The notes under the pieces were generated by a model. It was not told the origin of the DNA. It made no database searches and saw only the letters and a list, made by a program, of their open reading frames with translations. Positions 52,784 to 61,626 of a stretch of 64,000 bases of DNA are shown here, in pieces (positions within the stretch are counted from its first letter, which is position 1; every line of letters begins with the position of its first letter). This DNA is from Flavobacterium sp. SUN052 (GTDB lineage: Bacteria; Bacteroidota; Bacteroidia; Flavobacteriales; Flavobacteriaceae): positions 62,001-126,000 of the forward strand of contig NZ_JAPQNS010000013.1 in NCBI RefSeq assembly GCF_028867935.1, in the 5' to 3' direction. The translations under genes and the position numbers were made by a program.

Positions 52784-54526
52784 TTATATTTCCGGGGATA
52801 CAATCGGTTGAAATGGGAAGCGTTGAAAGTAGGCCGAAAGCGATTCGCCTTCTGAAAGTCCCATTTTTTTACGAAGCCGGTAGCGGGAAACTCGCAGACT
52901 ATCCGACGAAATACCGAGCAAGGTAGCCATATCGGCAGAACTGATATTCATTTTGAGTAAGGCAATCAGACGCAGATCTGTGGGCGTTAATTCAGAAAAT
53001 TGGTGCGTCAATTGCGTAAAGAAATTGGGGTGTACCTGGTCGAAAATAGTTCTGAAATCATCCCAGTGTTTATCCTGGCTGAAGTTCAGGCTAATTTTTT
53101 CAACCAATTGCCGGACTTGTTTTTTCTGATCGCGTTTATCGTCTTTCAAAATAGCGTTCAGGTCATCTTTCACCTCTTCAAGCACCTGATTTTTCTGAAT
53201 GATTTGCAGGGTGTGCGTGGTAAGTTCTTTATGTTTCAGTTCAAGTTGTCCTTTCAGATTCTCTTCTTCCAATTGCTGGTTTTTCAATTCAACCTGCATC
53301 AGCGCATTCTGGGTTTGAAAGATCTGCTGGTTCTGCTGATTCAGCGCTTGTTCATTCCTGATCTTTAGCCGCTGTCGACTAAAGATGACTGCCCCCAGAA
53401 CACCAATTAATACTAGTACGAGACTGGCCGCCATAATCACAATGAAATCAATCCGTTTTTGGGCATTCAACTGGACTATTTCCTTGTCTTTTCGCTCTAC
53501 CTCATATAGCGTTTGTAATAAGGCAATTTGCCTGGTGTTTTCAGTTGCATAAATCGCATCGACCAGATCGCGACTTCGCTCCAGGTAATCATAGGCGCTA
53601 TCGGGCTGGTTCAGTAGTCGATACGTCTTGGCAATATCGCGGAGGGCCGCACTCAGTTGATATTTTTCACCCAGTCGATTGGCTCTTCGCATGGCTTCTC
53701 GGGAGTGGTTGAGCCCCAGCTGATAGCGGCCCGTTTTCCGAAAAACGTCACCCAGATTATTAACGATTTCAATTTGCCCAATTTCATCGTGAGTCTGCTG
53801 GGAAAGGGTTAGCGCTTTCTGGTAATAAAAGTGTGCCGAGTCGAACTGAGCTCCATCTTCAAAAATACTGCCCAGGTTCTCGTAAATTTTTGCCAGACTA
53901 GGCACGTCATCGGACATCAGGCTGTTTACAAGGGCAAGTTTCTGGTAATGGTAAGCCTGTTTGGGGTCGTGTCGTTTTTCGTAGATATGCCCAATGTTCG
54001 CATACGTCTGGGCCAGACCCTGGGCATTACGGCTTTTGGTATAGAACGCTAGGGCTTCGTTAAATTGAGTAAGTGCCCCATTGGCCTGCTCATTGTAATA
54101 ATAAACGGTCCCTAGTTCATTGCGGTTGTTAGCCAGGCGATTTCCATCACTGGTGTTGAGGAAAATTTTTTGTGCCTGTAGTAAATAACTTATTGCCTGT
54201 GCATAGCTACCCTGATGGTAGAAAAGAAGCCCTATTTGCTGTAGGCAATCGCCCTCGGTCAGCTTATCGTTTTGGCTGATAGCTTTATCAAGCATGACCT
54301 TAGTCAGCCGAAAAGCTGAGTCGGGATACTGTCGTGATAACTGCCCGGTTTCGGTTAGAGTCTGAGCCGATACCGGAAATCTAAAAATAGTCCAGGCAAT
54401 CAGGCCTATTAGTATCAGTCGCAAATAAAGAGCGAGAGCTTGGTTTGACTTATAGGCATGAACAAGACACATTCTCTGGAGGCTAATCGAATTAATAAAG
54501 ATAGAGCGCAAACGGGCATACTTCAT
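52784..54526 (-). CDS. TPR-repeat, membrane-anchored HTH regulator
   Basis: A 580-residue protein. A signal or TM region at about 30-55 leads into five or six TPR units (residues 80-325; for example ALTQFNEALAFYTKSRNAQG). One TM helix follows at about 345-370, then a coiled coil rich in Gln/Glu (380-470) and a LuxR-like HTH at the C-terminus (SSADMATLLGISSDSLRVSRYRLRKKMGL). This Bacteroidota layout puts the sensor in the periplasm and the DNA-binding domain in the cytoplasm. It lies beside the TonB receptor and phytase genes and may regulate them. Confidence 0.85.
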   Translation of the reverse strand: MKYARLRSIFINSISLQRMCLVHAYKSNQALALYLRLILIGLIAWTIFRFPVSAQTLTETGQLSRQYPDSAFRLTKVMLDKAISQNDKLTEGDCLQQIGLLFYHQGSYAQAISYLLQAQKIFLNTSDGNRLANNRNELGTVYYYNEQANGALTQFNEALAFYTKSRNAQGLAQTYANIGHIYEKRHDPKQAYHYQKLALVNSLMSDDVPSLAKIYENLGSIFEDGAQFDSAHFYYQKALTLSQQTHDEIGQIEIVNNLGDVFRKTGRYQLGLNHSREAMRRANRLGEKYQLSAALRDIAKTYRLLNQPDSAYDYLERSRDLVDAIYATENTRQIALLQTLYEVERKDKEIVQLNAQKRIDFIVIMAASLVLVLIGVLGAVIFSRQRLKIRNEQALNQQNQQIFQTQNALMQVELKNQQLEEENLKGQLELKHKELTTHTLQIIQKNQVLEEVKDDLNAILKDDKRDQKKQVRQLVEKISLNFSQDKHWDDFRTIFDQVHPNFFTQLTHQFSELTPTDLRLIALLKMNISSADMATLLGISSDSLRVSRYRLRKKMGLSEGESLSAYFQRFPFQPIVSPEI

Positions 54527-54573
54527 GTGAAGTTTTTGTTACTAAAGGGCTGTACCTTCAGAGGCAATCACAT

Positions 54574-54604
54574 AAAAAAAGGCCACTCCTTTTGGGAAGT
54601 GGCC
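54574..54604 (-). terminator. Intrinsic terminator for the phytase-like gene
   Basis: Read on the minus strand, GGCCACT (54604-54598) pairs with AGTGGCC (54587-54581) around a 10-base loop and is followed by seven Ts (54580-54574). It stands just after the stop of the gene at 54656, and separates it from the TPR regulator gene. Confidence 0.85.
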
Positions 54605-54655
54605 ATCCAGGGCCAGGGTTTGCACAAGTAAGCAAGTACGGCTACAGCCAGATTG

Positions 54656-55966
54656 CTACTTCAGTGGTGCCTTTAGGGTTACGAAATAGATGCGATTTAA
54701 GTCGACCTTACCCGTAGCGGGAAGAATTTTAGTCGTGAATCCATTCTGACCATTGTCAACTACACCGAAGTCATCGTCATTAGAAATGGCCAGTTGGGTC
54801 GCATTCAGTATAGAAATACCCTCTGCTTTATCATGCGGATAAATCGGTGAAATCTCTGTTAACAGATCGAAGGCCAGTGTTTTCGTAACGGGTACAATCC
54901 CCGCATTTTGTAAGCCAGCTTTGTCTTTAAGTTGTTCGACAGTTAAGCCATTGTAGAGCTTACCACCGTCGCCATTCGTGGGATCTGAAATGTCGGTTGC
55001 TCCTGCCAGATCGAATTTGTAGATCCGCTTGAAGGTGGCGGGTGTAACAGGATTTCCGCCATAGCTGCCATCGCGCTCCAACGCCAGAAAGGTTGTATTT
55101 GTAATAGCGGCAATGTCGCTACAACCTGTCAGACTGGCATTTTCCATCAAATACACATATTGCTTTGTAAGGCCAGTCGCTATTTCGAAGGTGACAATGC
55201 GGAGTACTGTTGAACCCGTTACCGCTCCCGATGATGGATTGTACATGGGCGACTGCATCAGGCCAACCAGTGTTTTTCCATCGGGTGTGATTGTAAGGCC
55301 TTCCATACCCCGGTTAGGTCGACGCCGGGCCAGCACTTTTGGTAACGTACGGCCGCCCGTACCCGAACCGAATGGATTAATTCGCTCAAGCGTTTTGCCC
55401 GTGGCATCGAAATGGGCAATATGAGGACCATACTCATCACTTATCCAAAACGACCCATCCGATACGAGAACAAGCCCCTCTGAGTCAATACCATCCGCGC
55501 TGGGTGCAATTGTCTGCCCATTCAGATCTAGGGCAATTTCGCCGGTATTCCCCTGACCAATTGGGTTTGGTAATCCCGTCAACACCTGTCCACTTGCGTT
55601 TTTGAGCAAAATGGTTTTTTCTAAAACCAGTTGATTGCCGACTACACGGAATTTTCCGATTTGCGGGGTAAAATCCGCTTTGCCAAAAATGATAGCGTTG
55701 GCGGCTGAACCAGCTGCGTTTGGCCCTCTATCGGTCAGTAAATAGAATACGGCTGGGTTGTTAGGGTCCTGAGCAATGGCCGATCCAAATCCACCATTAT
55801 AAAGTACGGTACCATTCGGCGAGGTTGCCAGCACCACGGGATTGGATGCTTCTACAAAAGAAGGGAGGATAGCCGGGATGCTGTGGTCGTTGCAGGCAGT
55901 TACAATAAGGCTACTTATAAGCGTGCAACAAATGGCAGTTGAAATAGGTAGAGATGGTATTCTCAT
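54656..55966 (-). CDS. Phytase-like (esterase-like activity of phytase) lipoprotein
   Basis: Start at ATG 55964-55966 (MRIPSLPIS), seven codons inside a GTG-started extension. The lipobox is SLIVTAC. The sequence matches the phytase-like family (Pfam PF13449): GGFGSAIAQDPNNPAVFYLLTDRGPN, then DSEGLVLVSDGSFWISDEYGPHIAHFD, GMEGLTITPDGKTLVGLMQSP, and a C-terminal AEGISILNATQLAISNDDDFGV. Members are exported hydrolases of phosphorylated substrates or esters; activity here is not proven. It ends in an intrinsic terminator. Confidence 0.88.
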   Translation of the reverse strand: MRIPSLPISTAICCTLISSLIVTACNDHSIPAILPSFVEASNPVVLATSPNGTVLYNGGFGSAIAQDPNNPAVFYLLTDRGPNAAGSAANAIIFGKADFTPQIGKFRVVGNQLVLEKTILLKNASGQVLTGLPNPIGQGNTGEIALDLNGQTIAPSADGIDSEGLVLVSDGSFWISDEYGPHIAHFDATGKTLERINPFGSGTGGRTLPKVLARRRPNRGMEGLTITPDGKTLVGLMQSPMYNPSSGAVTGSTVLRIVTFEIATGLTKQYVYLMENASLTGCSDIAAITNTTFLALERDGSYGGNPVTPATFKRIYKFDLAGATDISDPTNGDGGKLYNGLTVEQLKDKAGLQNAGIVPVTKTLAFDLLTEISPIYPHDKAEGISILNATQLAISNDDDFGVVDNGQNGFTTKILPATGKVDLNRIYFVTLKAPLK

Positions 55967-56263
55967 ACGATTAACTTTGTTTGGCACAAAGCTATAGTAC
56001 CCTACATTACCTGAATGTTATATTTGAACTCCCCTCTAAAAACTCATTATTACGCAATTTATTTAGTTCAGCACTCATAATGCACTCGTTATTGTAATGT
56101 GTCTAATGTGTCTAATAGGCATACTTGTTGCTTGATGAGTTTAAGTCGAGTGACTTATCTCTCGGTCTGGCAGGTCATGTCGCTAGTGGCAGCATAGGTC
56201 AACTAGTTAAATTAAAGCAAAAAATTGGGGGGCGTTTTCCGCCATTCTAAATCAGGGAAGTCG

Positions 56264-57070
56264 CTACCCTTTGATTTTCATTAAAAGCCAGCCGTGGCTT
56301 TCCTCGAAAAAATGGTTAATCCGCTCTAAATTGGCGGCTTCGGTCACAGATAAAAACGCACCTTTCCAATCGGGTGTGACCAGCCAGTTGCCTACGCTAA
56401 GTTTGGTAGCGGTGTCGAAATCGATGGATTTACGAGTGTCGTACCCAGCGAGGTAAAAATAGGGCTCTGGGCTTAGCGCATCGGCAATGGCATAGCCCGC
56501 CCAGATCGCAGCCTGTTCTTTTCCTGCGTCATCGGGAAAAGAATAGTACACGCCGGTATCGAAATGATGCGGCCAGATGCGTACCTCACTAAACTGACTC
56601 GTTTTTTCATTTAACGTTTGGAGCGTCTCATTGGCCAGGGTGCGCCACTCAATCCAAGGAACCAGATCAGCAGGCCAGCGATACGACGTTTGCGAGTCAA
56701 TGGGGGCCTGGTCTAGCTGGTAACTCAGTGGCTTATCGGTTGACAATCCCCAGCCATGCAGTACGTCCTGCCACCAGGACAGTGTTTCTGCCGGTGTTTT
56801 TCCGCCGATGATGAACGTGGCTAACAATTGATTATCGGCCGTTAAAAAGTAAAGACTGCCTTCAGGTAAATTAACAACCAACCGGATTTGCTGGCCGTTG
56901 TAGTTGAATGGTCGACCTTCCATTTGCTGACTTTCGGCATTCCAGACAAGGTTGGCCTGGCTGTCGTCGGAGTGGGCCGGTAGCAGGTTGGTGCCTATTA
57001 GGGCCAGGAACTGAGCCAGACTATGCAGGATGCGGTCGGCTTCGTTGAGGTTGTCGATTAGAGATTTCAT
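56264..57070 (-). CDS. Unknown 268-aa protein at the end of the Rieske cluster
   Basis: A soluble protein without signal peptide. Recognisable features are a strand-rich middle (IRLVVNLPEGSLYFLTAD), an EWRTLANETLQTL helix and a WPHHFDTGVYYSF motif near residue 170 with clustered histidines. I cannot name the family with confidence. It begins 29 bases after the glutamate-synthase-domain gene on the same strand, so it probably belongs to the same transcript. The WPHHFD motif might be a metal or substrate site. Confidence 0.65.
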   Translation of the reverse strand: MKSLIDNLNEADRILHSLAQFLALIGTNLLPAHSDDSQANLVWNAESQQMEGRPFNYNGQQIRLVVNLPEGSLYFLTADNQLLATFIIGGKTPAETLSWWQDVLHGWGLSTDKPLSYQLDQAPIDSQTSYRWPADLVPWIEWRTLANETLQTLNEKTSQFSEVRIWPHHFDTGVYYSFPDDAGKEQAAIWAGYAIADALSPEPYFYLAGYDTRKSIDFDTATKLSVGNWLVTPDWKGAFLSVTEAANLERINHFFEESHGWLLMKIKG

Positions 57071-57099
57071 GAAAGGTTGTTGATTAAAATTTGATTACG

Positions 57100-58734
57100 T
57101 CAATGCATAATGCCCGCGTAGGCAATGCCCGTCAGTCGGTGCATATCGTGGTTGAACGTGGTCAGGTCGTGGGCGTTGAAATCGCTCAATTTGTTGTGTC
57201 CGCAGGCCCGCGCCAGTATGGTCATCAGTTCGGTGGAAGCCTGAAAAAAGTTATGTAGTTGACTGGCCGATTTGTCGATCATGAGTCGGGCGCGCAGGTT
57301 TTCTTTTTGGGTAGCAATTCCCACCGGGCAGTTGTTGGTATGACAGGCCCTCATACCCAGGCAACCAATGGCCTGCAAGGCCGAGTTGGACACCGCAATG
57401 GCATCGGCACCCATTGCCATCGCCTTGGCAAAATCGGCGGGAACGCGCAACCCACCCGTGATAATCAGCGACACATCCGAAACGCCCAACTGATCGAGGT
57501 GCCGACGCGCCCGCGCCAGGGCCGGAATGGTGGGTACGTTGATATGGTCGCGCAAAATGAGCGGAGCAGCACCCGTGGCCCCACCGCGACCATCCAGAAT
57601 AATATAATCGGCAGAGGCTTCGAGGGCAAAATCAATATCGGCTTCGATGTGGCTGGCCGCAATCTTAAAGCCCACCGGAATCCCACCCGTATTGTCGCGC
57701 ACCTGATTGGAAAAGACCCGGAAATCGCCCGTTGTGCGCAGGTTTTTGAACGTAGCGGGGCTGATGGCTGCTTCGCCGGGTTGCAGGCCTCGCACTGCCG
57801 CAATCTCGGCGGAAACTTTTTCGCCGGGCAAATGCCCACCGGTACCGGTTTTTGCTCCTTGTCCGCCTTTGAAATGGAACGCCTGTACACGTATCACTTT
57901 TTCCCAGCTAAAGCCAAACTGGGCCGAGGCCAGCTCCAGAAAATACCGGCTATTGGATTCCTGTTCGGCGGGCAGCATACCACCTTCACCTGAACAAATA
58001 CCCGTTCCCGACAATTCGGCCCCTTTTGCCAGGGCAATTTTGGCTTCCCGCGACAGCGCACCGAACGACATATCGGACACAAACAACGGAATGGCCAGCC
58101 GCAATGGTTTTTTGGCACGGGGGCCAATCACGACGCTTGTATCGACGGGCTCCTCATCAAAAAGCGGTTTGGTAGCCAACTGCGCGGGCAGCAACTGAAT
58201 ATCGTCCCAGCGGGGCAGCGTGTTCCGGTCAACGCCCATCGCGTCCACGGCCCCGTGATGCCCCACTTTCGCTAACCCATTCTGAGCCAGTTGTTTGATG
58301 TAGCCGGTATAGGGTTCGGTGGCTTCGGGATGGGTGTCGGCATAAGCACCCAGGTACTCCGTTGGGCTAAACGGCTGCGGGTGTTCCCGTTCGAAAGCAA
58401 TCAGTTCGGCCTCCTCGACGCTCACCTGATTGTCGATAATATGAGCGGTGAATTTGGGCAGCACCTCGCTGTTGTTGTATTCGCTCACGCCCGTATCGAA
58501 GCGGTAATCCCAGCCATGCAGCCCGCAAATCAGATTTTGCCCGTCGATGTGGCCATCGGCCAGCAGGGCACCCCGGTGCAGGCAGCGGCCATACAGCACC
58601 GAGACGGATTCTTCATACCGGATAACAACCAGATCAATTGTCCGGGCTTTAGCGTGAACAGGCTGGCGGTTGGGTAGGGCGTCAAATAGAGCAACGGGGA
58701 TTAGGGCCAATTGCGGAGTTTGTAGGGTATGCAC
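57100..58734 (-). CDS. Rieske [2Fe-2S] protein fused to an FMN/[3Fe-4S] glutamate-synthase-type domain
   Basis: A 544-residue cytoplasmic protein from a GTG start. The N-terminal Rieske domain has C51-x-H53 and C70-x2-H73 (CLHRG, CGLHGWDY). From about 150 on is a GltS/FMN-binding synthase domain: SDMSFGALSREAKIALAKGA, FHFKGGQGAKTGTGGHLPG, LDGRGGATGAAPLI, ITGGLRVPADFAKAMAMGADA, and the cluster cysteines in CLGMRACHTNNCPVG. The glutaminase domain of real glutamate synthase is absent, so it is a stand-alone FMN oxidoreductase. Electrons may pass between the Rieske, the [3Fe-4S] cluster and FMN. It follows the Rieske-TPP gene by 20 bases. Confidence 0.9.
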   Translation of the reverse strand: MHTLQTPQLALIPVALFDALPNRQPVHAKARTIDLVVIRYEESVSVLYGRCLHRGALLADGHIDGQNLICGLHGWDYRFDTGVSEYNNSEVLPKFTAHIIDNQVSVEEAELIAFEREHPQPFSPTEYLGAYADTHPEATEPYTGYIKQLAQNGLAKVGHHGAVDAMGVDRNTLPRWDDIQLLPAQLATKPLFDEEPVDTSVVIGPRAKKPLRLAIPLFVSDMSFGALSREAKIALAKGAELSGTGICSGEGGMLPAEQESNSRYFLELASAQFGFSWEKVIRVQAFHFKGGQGAKTGTGGHLPGEKVSAEIAAVRGLQPGEAAISPATFKNLRTTGDFRVFSNQVRDNTGGIPVGFKIAASHIEADIDFALEASADYIILDGRGGATGAAPLILRDHINVPTIPALARARRHLDQLGVSDVSLIITGGLRVPADFAKAMAMGADAIAVSNSALQAIGCLGMRACHTNNCPVGIATQKENLRARLMIDKSASQLHNFFQASTELMTILARACGHNKLSDFNAHDLTTFNHDMHRLTGIAYAGIMH

Positions 58735-58754
58735 GTTGGTTACGGGTTATGGGA

Positions 58755-60710
58755 TCAGATTAAGGTGCCGTCGGTCATGATTTCGATGAGAGCCGGGCCG
58801 GGATGTGCAAAAGCCTGTTGCAGGGCGGGTTCGAGTTGGCGATGTTCGGTGACGCGGATTCCCAGTGCGCCACAGTTGGTGGCATAGTCGGCAAAGTTGG
58901 GATTATGCAGCGTGGTCTGCCAGACATCCAGCCGGTCGGCGCGTTGCTCTTTCGAGATTTTGCCTAATTCGTTGTTGTTCAGTAGAATGTGCTTTATGGG
59001 CATCCTGTGCTGTACGATGGTAGTCAGCTCGGCCATATACTGCCCAAACCCGCCATCGCCCGACACCGACACCACAGGGCGTTGGTTCTTCACGGCGGCC
59101 CAGGCACCCATAGCTGCTGGCAGGGCAAACCCGATGGAGCCTAAATACCCTGACATCAGAAACGCCTGACCGCTTGCCTCAAAATAGCGGCCCAGCGAAT
59201 AGGCGTTGTTGCCCACGTCAACGCATACCACCGCGTTGTGGGGCACCAGGCGGCCCAGGGCGTCGAACACCCGCACCGAGCTGAGCCCCTGACCCCGGTC
59301 GTCGAGCAGGCGGTTGGCTTTTTCGGCCCGCCACAGCGCCCAGCGGTTAGCCAAGTCGGGGCGTTGATCAATGGCGGCTATCTCCGTTCCGATCAGTTCA
59401 TTTAGAAAGCGGGTGGCTGTTGTTTCAATATCGCCCCAGACCGGTACGGCCACCGGATGAAATTTGGCCAGCACCAGCGAATCAGCATCGACCTGAATGG
59501 TCGGAATCTTGGGCGTGATCCCGGTATGATTGGCAAACGTCGAACCGAACACCACTAGCAAATCGGCTTCATTCATCACCCAACTGGCAATGGGCGTTCC
59601 GCTGCGGCCTAACACGCCACCGGCCAGCGGATGTGCATCGGCAATCAACCCTTTGCCCTTGAAGGTGGTGAGTACAGGCGCGTTGAGTTTTTCGGCCAGC
59701 GCCAGCACCGACGGCATCGAGAACCGGGCCCCGTGCCCGACAATAATCACGGGACGTCGGGCGGTATGAAGCCGGGCCACGGCTGCCGCTACCGAAACCT
59801 CGTCGGGCATGATCCGGGGTAGACCCATCCGGTTTGCCAGCGAACCGGCTTTGGCGGTGGCGGAAGCGGGCAACTGCTGAACTTCGTCGGGAAAGGTCAG
59901 GTGCGAAACCTGCCGGTTCAGAATAGCGTGTTTTACGGCCAGCACCATCAGTTCGGCGTATTTGCTATTGTGCTGCACCCGCTGGTTGAACTCGGCCACG
60001 GCCCCGAACGCCTGCACCAGATCGACCTCCTGAAAAGCCCCCGTACCCACCACCTGCGTTTGCACCTGACCGCTGAGTACCAGCAACGGAGCGCGGTCGT
60101 TTTTGGCATCCCACATGCCCGTAAACATATTGGTAGCGCCCGGTCCGGCAATGCCAAAACAGGCTGCTGGTTGGCCCGTCAGCTTTCCGTAGGCCGAAGC
60201 CGCAAATGAAGCGGCCCCCTCGTGCCGAATGCCCACAAAGGTCAGTTTCCCCTGTTCGGCCAGTCGGCGCATGGCATCGGCCACTCCCAGATTGGAATGC
60301 CCCACCATGCCAAACACCGTATCGACCCCCGCGTTGACCATGGTCTCCATCATCAGGTCGGCGATGGTGGTTTCGTGCGGAGCTTCAGGCGCTATTCCCA
60401 CATACACGCCATCGGCACGGACATCGACAGGAAATGTCTGGGTATGCTCGTTGTGAAAGCCCGGCGCCTGTCCCGTTTGCGGGTCGTAATCCCAGCCGTG
60501 CCAAGGGCAACGCAACAGCCCGTTTTCAATGGAGCCTTCGCCCAGCGGCCCGCCCTGATGGGGACAGCGGTTATCAAGTCCCGAGAATTTACCCTTGAAA
60601 CGGGTCAGACAGATGGGTGTGTGGTTGGCCGTTACGGTAGTCACGCGACCTTCGGGCAGGTGATCGGGCGAGTCGAGGACTTTGTGCCAGAATAGCGATT
60701 CGTCATGCAT
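58755..60710 (-). CDS. Rieske [2Fe-2S] domain fused to a thiamine-diphosphate enzyme
   Basis: Start at ATG 60708-60710 (MHDESLFWHK); earlier in-frame residues come from intergenic repeat DNA. The 651-residue protein begins with a Rieske domain (C49-x-H51, C68-x2-H71: CPHQGG, CPWHGWDY). An acetolactate-synthase/pyruvate-oxidase-type enzyme follows: catalytic glutamate in GIRHEGAASF, central domain GHGARFSMPSVLALAEKLNAP, and the TPP motif GDGGFGQYMAE...NNNELG. Fusion of a Rieske cluster to a 2-oxoacid-type enzyme suggests that electrons from decarboxylation leave through the iron-sulphur cluster. The substrate is unknown. Confidence 0.88.
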   Translation of the reverse strand: MHDESLFWHKVLDSPDHLPEGRVTTVTANHTPICLTRFKGKFSGLDNRCPHQGGPLGEGSIENGLLRCPWHGWDYDPQTGQAPGFHNEHTQTFPVDVRADGVYVGIAPEAPHETTIADLMMETMVNAGVDTVFGMVGHSNLGVADAMRRLAEQGKLTFVGIRHEGAASFAASAYGKLTGQPAACFGIAGPGATNMFTGMWDAKNDRAPLLVLSGQVQTQVVGTGAFQEVDLVQAFGAVAEFNQRVQHNSKYAELMVLAVKHAILNRQVSHLTFPDEVQQLPASATAKAGSLANRMGLPRIMPDEVSVAAAVARLHTARRPVIIVGHGARFSMPSVLALAEKLNAPVLTTFKGKGLIADAHPLAGGVLGRSGTPIASWVMNEADLLVVFGSTFANHTGITPKIPTIQVDADSLVLAKFHPVAVPVWGDIETTATRFLNELIGTEIAAIDQRPDLANRWALWRAEKANRLLDDRGQGLSSVRVFDALGRLVPHNAVVCVDVGNNAYSLGRYFEASGQAFLMSGYLGSIGFALPAAMGAWAAVKNQRPVVSVSGDGGFGQYMAELTTIVQHRMPIKHILLNNNELGKISKEQRADRLDVWQTTLHNPNFADYATNCGALGIRVTEHRQLEPALQQAFAHPGPALIEIMTDGTLI

Positions 60711-60789
60711 AGGGAGTTTGGATTTAGGGTCTCGGATTTTGGATGTCGGATTTGTTGCTGACGCATAATAAATCCCAAATCCGAAATCA
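60711..60789. repeat. GGATTT-rich imperfect inverted repeat
   Basis: TCGGATTTTGGA (60732-60743) and TCCCAAATCCGA (60773-60784) pair at 11 of 12 positions. TCGGATTT recurs at 60746-60753, and GGATTT at 60720-60725. The 79 bases separate the genes at 60790 and 58755 and may hold a hairpin in the operon mRNA or be a degenerate intergenic repeat. Confidence 0.45.
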
Positions 60790-61620
60790 TTAATGACAGA
60801 GGGCAATAGATTCGTCCAGCTGGGGCAGCAACCGGGTGGTCAGAATGGGCCTGTCGACATACAGAATCAGCCAGTTATCGACCTGTTCGAGACGGCCTTG
60901 TAACTGTACGCCTTTCCCGACGTACGCCAGTAGTTGGTTGTTAATCGGCTCGCCCTTAGTGCCTACCAGAACATACCCATTGCGTTGCCCATGACCGTTG
61001 TTCACATACAGCATGGGCGGTATTCCTCCAGCAATGCAGCGCACAGCACACGAACGATGTGGTCGGCCATCGCCGGGTTTCATCACGCCCAGAAAACATT
61101 TTGGGTCGGTGATTTCGCCTTGCATCGACACATTTCCCAACGATTGTCCCACTGGCGAAACGGTCGGTGTTACAGGGCTGGATACGCCTACTAGTGCATC
61201 GGCTTCCTGTGTGAGTTCCAAAGCTGCTTTACCCTCGTGGTAGATGAGCGTCCCCCGAAGTTTCAGGTTTTTACCAGCCAGGGAGCCGTGTTTCTGTTCC
61301 CATTGGGCAATGGTCGAATTGGCCCCGTGCTTGCCCAGGCCAATCAGCAAAAGGCGCTCGTACAGGGGCAATGGGACATTAACGTTTTTAACTGGAACGC
61401 GCAGAAACGGAACAGGCTCCCGAATCAGTTCACCCTCCACTGTGGTCAGCGTGCCGTACTCGAACATGGCATCTGAGAACCCGCGTTGTTGTATGACAAA
61501 CAGCACCGCCATAACCGGTATGAGCACAAAAAGGCCAAGGGCAACCCGGCGGACGGGCCGGGCGAACGTAGGCGAGGCTTTATCCTGCCAGCCAATGTAG
61601 AAGTCAGCGTTGTTTTTCAT
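60790..61620 (-). CDS. Membrane-anchored Cys/His-motif protein of unknown function
   Basis: A 276-residue protein with one TM helix (about 26-43) and a long extracytoplasmic part. Residues 172-202 carry a striking motif, DPKCFLGVMKPGDGRPHRSC, then AVRCIAGGIPPML, with C175, H188, C191 and C195, which could bind a metal or cluster. The preceding region (LKLRGTLIYHEGKAALELTQ) resembles an OB-like fold. It lies between the Rieske-ferric-reductase gene and the Rieske-TPP gene in the same operon, with 6 bases to the former. Family not recognised by name. Confidence 0.75.
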   Translation of the reverse strand: MKNNADFYIGWQDKASPTFARPVRRVALGLFVLIPVMAVLFVIQQRGFSDAMFEYGTLTTVEGELIREPVPFLRVPVKNVNVPLPLYERLLLIGLGKHGANSTIAQWEQKHGSLAGKNLKLRGTLIYHEGKAALELTQEADALVGVSSPVTPTVSPVGQSLGNVSMQGEITDPKCFLGVMKPGDGRPHRSCAVRCIAGGIPPMLYVNNGHGQRNGYVLVGTKGEPINNQLLAYVGKGVQLQGRLEQVDNWLILYVDRPILTTRLLPQLDESIALCH

Positions 61621-61626
61621 GGTCGA

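Noticed and set aside
57259..57993. Long plus-strand open frame of 244 codons opposite the glutamate-synthase-domain gene
   Set aside because: It mirrors a high-GC real gene on the other strand, has no domain-like sequence, and overlaps conserved FMN-binding motifs.
60222..60695. Plus-strand 157-codon frame opposite the Rieske-TPP gene
   Set aside because: Shadow of the minus-strand gene, whose Rieske and TPP motifs are unambiguous.
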